Assembly (NCBI GenBank): GCA_016801845.1
Contig: CM028928.1
Coordinates: 15,721,327-15,785,326, forward strand
DNA: 64,000 bases
Direction of reading: 5' to 3'
Source of the DNA: Polydactylus sextarius
Taxonomy: Eukaryota > Chordata > Actinopteri > Polynemidae
In this document: one piece after another, positions 1 through 64,000 of the stretch
Layout of the letters: each line of letters starts with the position of its first letter
Numbering within the stretch: position 1 is the first letter of the stretch
Notes under the pieces: model-generated
The model's input: the letters and a program-made list of their open reading frames with translations, nothing else
What the model was told of the DNA's origin: nothing
Database searches by the model: none
Position numbers and translations under genes: made by a program

Positions 1-128
1 TAAATTCTGCCAATTCTGCTTTTACAAATAATCTACATCATTAATTTGCATATCACTTCTTAAATTAAATGATTATGAATAAAATAGTAAAATGATGGGG
101 GTTTTTTTGTTTGTTTGTTTGTTTCCAG

Positions 129-1069
129 GTGTTTCTGGCAGAATACATCGGACCCCTTCTCACCTACCTCCTCTTCTATTTTCGGGTTCCATACATTTAC
201 TCACACAGATATGCCTTTACCTCCAGTCCCCATCCTGTTGTCACGTAAGTGGAGAAAAACAATGTTGACAAACTAAGCCTATAAGTTAGTTGGCTGGCTG
301 GAGATCAACTATCAACCTCCATGTCCATATCCAATAAAAATATCAGTCCTGGGAAGATCAACATCCAAAATGAACCATTTTATCTTATGTTAGTGTTTAG
401 GTTTGGGCACTCTTTTTAATTTGCATGTATCAGCTACATCCTGTTGCTGGGCTGGTGTCTGAAACCATGATAATATTCTCAATTTACTGAATGATGCCTT
501 AAGACATTTTTAGATCCTAGAAATAGGCAGTTTAAATAACATCATTTAATGAATTCAGTTATACTTGATATTAGTGTTGCATAGACTCAATTTGGCCTGT
601 GTGAATGATTAAAGTTTCATTATTTCCATTTCAAATTTGAAATCTTCTGTGATGACTGCATTATAAGGTTGTACTCAGTAACAAGTCTGACCTCTCGTGT
701 CTCCTCTGTCATTCAGACTAGCCTGTGCCTGTCATACCTTCCACTATGTGAAAAGGTTGATAGAGACTATCTTTGTTCATCGTTTCTCTCATGGGACCAT
801 GCCTCTCAGGACAATAGTCAGGGTGAGGGAAGGACTACCCTGTACTCATCTTTTTTTTAAATACATGGCCTCTTTTCCCCCTGTCCCATACCTGCTATTG
901 TGAAAGTTTTACAACTGTATCTTATACAGAACACAGTTTTATTTCCACATATTTATATATCTGTTGTTTGTCTTCCTTCTCTCAGAATTGTGCCTATTAC
1001 TGGGGTTTCTCTGCCTGGTTGGCCTACTATATCAACCATCCTCTTTATACACCTCCATGTTAGTCCACA

Positions 1070-1112
<43 letters not shown>

Positions 1113-2002
1113 ATACACAGACATAATGTTGTTCCTCTACTTTCTGCTGCTTATCAATAACAGAATCTATCTCTTTACAGCATATGGAGAGCTACAAGTC
1201 ACCTATGCACTTGTTATATTTGTGGTGCGTATAATGATAATATATTGCACACAACTGACAGCAGTCAGAAGTGAACTATATATTTCTGCTCCAGGTGTGT
1301 GAACTGGGAAACTTCTCCATTCACTTGTCTCTAAATAATCTCAGAGGGGATGGTGAGTCATTCATCTTTATTCTGCTTCATCTGTATTATATATTTTTTT
1401 ATATTTAATAAAAATCAGCCACTTTTTTTTTCCCAGGACCCAGGGGTAGAAGGTACCCTATTCCAACAAAGAACCCCTTCACTTGGCTGTTTTTCTTTGT
1501 ATCCTGTCCAAATTACACATATGAGGTAAGCAAAGCATTTATAGTTGTTCAGATTAATATTCTTTACTGAATACCACCCATGCTTGTGTAGTCATGTCTT
1601 TGTCTGACTGCATGTTTGACACACTGTAGGTTGGAGCTTGGGTGAGCTTTTCCATAATGACGCAGTGTCTGCCAGGTTTGTACAGTGCATTAACTTTTGT
1701 TGACACAGATCCATAGTGACATCACTTACTGCACCAGTGTAGCATATACTTGGTGATGATGGACTGCATGAACACAAGGGTGATGAGAAAATGTTGTTTC
1801 AAGTCTCTGTTTTTATGCACCTTGTCAGTTTGATGTTTCAGACTAAGACATTCTCTTCTGCTGTTTTCTTCCAGTGGCATTGTACACATTACTGGGCTTT
1901 ATTCAGATGGCTATCTGGGCCAAAGGGAAGCACAAAGCCTACAGCAGGGAGTTCAAGGACTATCCCAGCCTCCGGATGGCCATCATCCCTCTGATTCTCT
2001 AA
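129..2002 (+). CDS. tecr: Trans-2,3-enoyl-CoA reductase (TECR family), C-terminal eight coding exons; 5' part off window
   Basis: Exons: 129-244, 717-822, 986-1058, 1181-1224, 1295-1352, 1437-1525, 1630-1675, 1875-2002 (stop TAA). Together they give 660 nt, or 219 residues plus stop, about 70% of the usual ~308 aa protein. TECR is a multi-pass ER membrane enzyme that performs the last, NADPH-dependent reduction of the very-long-chain fatty acid elongation cycle. Recognised segments in order are HYVKRLIETIFVHRFSHGTM, YYWGFSAWLAYYINHPLYTP, FTWLFFFVSCPNYTYEVG, and a terminal AIWAKGKHKAYSREFKDYP ending in IIPLIL. These form the steroid 5-alpha-reductase-type C-terminal domain with its conserved NYTYE motif. 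All seven introns are GT-AG and the frame closes throughout. The sequence resembles TECR more than the paralogue TECRL (for example CELGNFSIH and KGKH), but which teleost copy it is cannot be decided. Its 3' end faces abca4. Confidence 0.93.
1071..1107. repeat. (AC)n microsatellite
   Basis: About 18 AC units in a TECR-gene intron, starting 12 bp after the exon ending at 1058, close to the splice donor. Confidence 0.95.
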
Positions 2003-2359
2003 AGGATTGGGTATACACTCCTTGCAAGTGTGTCACTAAACAAAGAAGCTGCTGCAGCTAAATCCACCACTATGCAATTGTGTTTGTTTGTTTTTTTTCT
2101 TTTTTGTTTTTTTTACTAATGAATAAACTGAAAGGAGTGTATCTGAGAGCAATAATACCATAGCAATACTATGAAAGACTACTGAGAATGTTTACATTTC
2201 TCAACACTGAGTTTAAGTTTCTTCCAAATATTTTGTTTCGGCATTGTGATATGAAGTTCAAAATGAAGCTGAATGAATCTTTATCGCTGTCATATTTTAA
2301 ATGCTATATGAATGCTTACAGAACTAACTTAAGTGAAAGAAAATGAAACTTACTCTCAT

Positions 2360-2365
2360 AATAAA
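2360..2365 (+). terminator. Candidate poly(A) signal AATAAA of the TECR-type gene
   Basis: A canonical hexamer lies 358 nt after the TAA stop. Alternatives on the same strand lie at 2122-2127, 2688-2693 and 2955-2960. Which one is used cannot be told from sequence. Confidence 0.4.
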
Positions 2366-2720
2366 GTGCCTGTGGCAGTAAACTATCAAATATAAAATGT
2401 CATGGCATCCATTTAAGAGTGCAACATCACAATTTAAGCTCTTAGGAGGAATGCTGATAAAGCTGACATTTGATTATACTAATATAATCTTATTTTCTCA
2501 AGAGAAATGGTAATTGTACTGGAAGTGTTACTCCTGGCATCAATGTGTCGACGGCAAGCAGTCAGTGAAAACTGCTGCGATTCTCTTGCCATTACAGTCT
2601 AATCTCAGGTTTTTATTAAACTGTTTTCTATTTTAAAAAATATTTAAAAAATGAGTGAAAGGTATCTGAAGTCGAACAGTGGGTCTGAATAAAGATCCAA
2701 ATCTTAAGGTAAAATCAAAC

Positions 2721-2726
2721 TTTATT
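2721..2726 (-). terminator. Candidate poly(A) signal of abca4 (AATAAA on - strand)
   Basis: TTTATT on the + strand reads AATAAA on the abca4 strand. It is the first canonical signal met downstream of the abca4 stop, implying a 3'UTR of roughly 0.9 kb. A second one lies at 2612-2617. Confidence 0.45.
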
Positions 2727-3643
2727 CGACATGATGCTCCTCCTGAAAACATTACTTTTATGACATTGTTTCACCTCCCCTAATGACACCAGGTACTGAT
2801 GGGATGCAGACAATTTATCAAAGCAAGGTTTGAACAAGACATTAGCAATATAAAAATATCAAACATTATGGAAATTAATTTCATAGCAGCAAGAGGATTT
2901 TGTAGAAATGATTAGCTATATTGCACTAGTAAATGTATCAATTAAATCTGTATTAATAAAGTGCTAAGGTTATGTTTCTCTGTGCTTCTCTTCTTTGACA
3001 TCATCTAAAGAAGGCAAAAACAACAATCTTGCTTGGCATCTGAAGCAAACATTTCCACAGGACCTTTGTTTTCTTTTTACCTTAAACTTCAATCACAGCA
3101 AGATATTGATTTTTTTTTTTTTTTTTTACATTTCATCTCAGTTATGGTCCTTGTCATAAATCTAAAGCTCAGGTTCATTTAGTTTGCAAGGCCTACAAGG
3201 TGAGCAGGAAGTGGAACACACAGCAGGCACATAAATGCTCCAAACTCTCCAGATCAAAGCCCACTAACCCTGTTTACTGGGAGAGCAAAGCTGAACATGT
3301 GTGGTGTTGTCATATGTCAAATCATCAATCACTGTCAAACATAACATTTGTCCCATTTTGTCCCATTTGAGGGGCTTTCTCCTTAACAGCCTGTATTTCA
3401 ACAACTATAAACAAACTATAATAAAACTGCCAATCAACATTGACTGCTCCGTTCTAAAAGGACTGAGGATGAGAAACGCAGCCTTCTTTCAACCAAACAT
3501 CAGTTTTATCCTTTTATGATTTTTAGTATCAAAACCTGATGATGCACCAGTTGCTTGTCTCTATGAGCTCAGGGACTTTGTAATGACACTATAATGAAAT
3601 GAAAACCAACAGCTCTCTTCCAGTGGAGCACAATGGTGTATGT

Positions 3644-31648
<28,005 letters not shown>

Positions 31649-31705
31649 GGCTCCTCCTTTTCACCCCCGCGGGGGCCGGCACCAGCCAGCAATCCTATAT
31701 TTAAG
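31649..31705 (-). promoter_or_regulatory. abca4: Proposed abca4 core promoter/5'UTR
   Basis: Read on the - strand, an AT-rich TTAAATATA element (31697-31705) lies about 50 nt before the ATG, followed by a GC-rich stretch with a perfect 12-bp palindrome CCCCCGCGGGGG at 31664-31675. If the TATA-like element is real, the 5'UTR would be only about 20-30 nt. The true start could equally be in an upstream exon. Confidence 0.3.
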
Positions 31706-32656
31706 CAGCCCACAATACTGCTACTGCAATACTACCATTTTATCAACAACTTTAAAATATTTGGAAAGGTAAGGTTTTTTGGATAATGTACTGTATTTGA
31801 GCACCAAGTGCTCCATGTGAAAGCTACAAATAGCTCAGTAAGGAGGTTAGTGAGCTCCACACCTCACATGTTTAGTGTAATTATAGACCTTTCAACAGTT
31901 TATAAACTTATACTGGTCACTATTCATGTCACTGAACAAAATCACTGAATATTCTTTTTTTCTTCTTTATTTTGGAGTTACATCTGTAATGGAATTTTCT
32001 GGTTACAGAATCACTCACCAGCGTAATACTACAGCTAAATTAAAAACATAAAGTGCAGCATAAATTATCACTTACCTCAGATGAACACTTGCACTGCTGA
32101 CCGGTTCCCAGTAAATAAAGCATAACAACACATATTCTACAAGTGCGCCTTGAGGTTGCTAACACAGCTTGTTTCCAGACCTTGTGAACAGTTAAGCAGA
32201 TTGATTTAATCTCCTTCCTCGGTGCTGGGAGACTGCTAACGCCTCTCATCCATTTCCCTATGACCTAACCACCTGGCCCTCATTACACTGTTTAATCCTG
32301 CCTAGTGTTATGAAGAAATATGCCAGTTTCAACAACAATTAAGCAACATATTCACAGGTCGGCATGCTGTTTGGTTTACTGCATAGACATGGATTAAGAT
32401 GTTCCTGCTAAGCATCATGGGTATGATTTGTCTTACATTTGAAGAATAGAACCAAACAATCATGGCTGGAAGTTGTCAGATATATTTTAATAAGTTACAA
32501 AAGGGTGTTTTGTTTTCATGTACCTGTTTTTTTTACACTGAACTTTTCAACAGTCTGTCAACCTTGTACATTACCATGAAAAACAGATACCATTTAAATA
32601 AATGATGCATTTCCTCCTATTACTTACAAAAATCTTGTAAGATTTAGATTATTGAT

Positions 32657-32677
32657 AAAAAAAAAAAAAAAAAAAAA
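32657..32677. repeat. A-run
   Basis: 21 consecutive A residues on the + strand, with further A-rich sequence just after. Confidence 0.95.
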
Positions 32678-33437
32678 CTATGTCAGTTAAAAAAAAGAAA
32701 AGAAAAAAAAAAGAAAATGAAAATACTTTGGCTATTAAGAAATGTAGATGATTCATATTAAAACAAGAAAGATAATGCCATTCAACAGTATAAAAACAAA
32801 TGGATGTACACCCTTTGCAACTGGTGCTTCATAACATTAGCAACTGCCAATACAAGTCTTCAGAACAGCATGTAACAGGGATCATTCTATTGCTTTATAT
32901 ACATGCTGTTAGCAAAATGATTAATTAAACTCTAATGTATGTAACACTTCCAAACACTGACTCAGAGTAGGTAGAGACAAGAAAACTGAAAATTTGGGAA
33001 GAGTATCGATATCAGATAAGTGCACCAAGCGTTCTTTTTTTTCAATGTCATGGCTACATGCACTACTTATAGTGATTCAAACATAGCTTTTTTGGTATAT
33101 AAACATACATAGATAGTGAGCGTGTAAGAACTTTATACAACATATTCAAATGATATGTAATTGCACAGTTTCAAAAAAAAAGATTATAAATATTCTGACC
33201 AGGTGCCAAAGTGTACTGAGCATGTGATTGGTAAATGAAATACTGGTGGATCATGTTAAAAATATACAGCCATTTTAAGTGCATCCTGTCTATCTTTCGA
33301 GGACCATCTGAATCTTCGCACAGTGCTCACAGTGATAACACATCTGGAAAATGTCTCTGCAGAGTCAATTTTAATGTTTCCTATTCTGTCTCTAACAGAA
33401 TATGGCTCCTAGTTCAGCACCGTGACTCTAAAGAGGA

Positions 33438-63297
<29,860 letters not shown>

Positions 63298-64000
63298 GTC
63301 TCACTGGTCTAGTGGCCCTTAGGCCCGGTGAGTGTTATCCCGCGGTTCAGCTCTGTTCTCACTCAGCACTGCTCCACAACAGGAATGAAGGACGCTACCG
63401 AAGAGAGAAACAACTGTCAATGTTTACAACAAGCAACTAAAATAATATGATGGAACAAATGTTACAGATGTATAACAGGTGTGGTTCAGCAGGACGTATA
63501 CTCTGACAACAACAGGTCAAACTGGACTGTTCTTCATCATGCTTTAACTCAAATGTGTCTTGTGCTCTGTGTTTTTGCTGACAATATTGAACAGGTGGAT
63601 TTTCAATGTTTCCTCTAAAATGACTCAATGTATGTGATATTAAAAAAGAAATAAATGTGACGTGTAGTTGGACGGTTCTTAGATTGCTGCTGTATTTCTT
63701 GAATATGAGGTGAATTGTTAGTTACAGTGTTAAATGAGTTTAGGCAATTATATAAAACAAAATCCAAATCATAATTAAACCAAGATCTACACTGTGATAA
63801 AATCTCACACATCTACAGCCTGTGACGTTAACAAGCAGTTCTACACTCACCTGACAAATAAAATAACATATAATTGATTGTTATAATTTAATATTTATTG
63901 GAAAAGTGTCTACAAATATGGGCGGCCAGGGGGAGAAAAACTGGTCAGTTAGTTCCCATCCGTACTGCGTCTCACCGCATCTCATTACAGAACACAACCA
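63298..64000 (-). other. arhgap29 5'UTR and upstream non-coding sequence
   Basis: 63298-63394 is probably 5'UTR of the first coding exon, bounded by an acceptor-like site. The rest to the window end has no convincing exon. A GTGAGT donor-like site on the - strand at 63850 could end a non-coding exon, but the adjoining sequence is AT-rich and unlike a promoter. Confidence 0.4.

Larger units (their letters stand above)
2003..3643. other. Convergent 3'UTR/spacer between the TECR-type gene and abca4
   Basis: This 1.6 kb AT-rich stretch has no coding potential that I can see. It must hold the 3'UTRs of both converging genes. It carries several AATAAA signals on the + strand and two on the - strand (listed separately), a T-run at about 3109-3127, and no recognisable transposon. 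Confidence 0.7.
31649..33437 (-). other. Spacer between arhgap29 (3' end) and abca4 (5' end)
   Basis: 1.8 kb that must contain the arhgap29 3'UTR and the abca4 upstream region. Candidate arhgap29 poly(A) signals on the - strand are ATTAAA at 32486-32491 and AATAAA at 31966-31971. CRX/OTX-type words TAATCC (32293-32298) and GGATTA (32391-32396) lie 645-750 bp before the abca4 ATG. An A-run is at 32657-32677. No gene seen. Confidence 0.6.

Noticed and set aside
63851..64000. Possible non-coding first exon of arhgap29 ending at a GTGAGT site
   Set aside because: The sequence next to the donor is AT-rich with no promoter-like or GC-rich character. Support is too thin to call an exon.

Overview
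The window is vertebrate nuclear DNA and most probably comes from a ray-finned (teleost) fish. The reasons are compact multi-exon genes with GT-AG introns, long CA/GT microsatellites, an L2-type LINE relic ending in a pentamer repeat, a Tc1-like transposon relic of a type common in fish, and protein sequences close to, but clearly diverged from, mammalian orthologues. The species cannot be named from sequence alone. No bacterial, viral or CRISPR features were seen.

Layout. (1) 129-2002, + strand: the last eight coding exons of a trans-2,3-enoyl-CoA reductase (TECR-type) gene whose 5' part lies off the left edge. (2) 3644-31648, - strand: a complete abca4-type gene, the photoreceptor ABC flippase. 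I resolved 50 coding exons that sum to 6984 nt (2327 aa plus stop), and most exon lengths equal those I recall for human ABCA4. (3) 33438-63297, - strand: a complete arhgap29-type gene (RhoGAP with F-BAR-like coiled coil and C1 domain). I resolved 22 coding exons summing to 4089 nt (1362 aa plus stop), with a 13.4 kb first coding intron. TECR and abca4 are tail to tail, with opposed poly(A) signals in a shared 1.6 kb spacer. Arhgap29 and abca4 are head to tail on the - strand, 1.8 kb apart. ABCA4 next to ARHGAP29 is also the human 1p22 arrangement. The TECR neighbour is not part of that human block.

The three genes do not form a pathway. TECR performs the last step of very-long-chain fatty acid elongation in the ER. 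ABCA4 moves N-retinylidene-phosphatidylethanolamine across photoreceptor disc membranes. ARHGAP29 switches off RhoA.

Repeats: a 5'-truncated, frameshifted L2-like LINE in abca4 intron 4, a Tc1/mariner transposase relic in abca4 intron 11, a tandem duplication in abca4 intron 1, and several microsatellites. One (CA)n tract begins a few bases after a splice donor. I found no evidence for an undescribed multi-gene system. The best leads are lineage-specific protein segments (a charged linker exon and a cysteine cluster in ABCA4, an acidic run in ARHGAP29), the repeat-loaded introns, and two unexplained open frames in introns. Exon edges were placed by hand from splice signals and reading frame.
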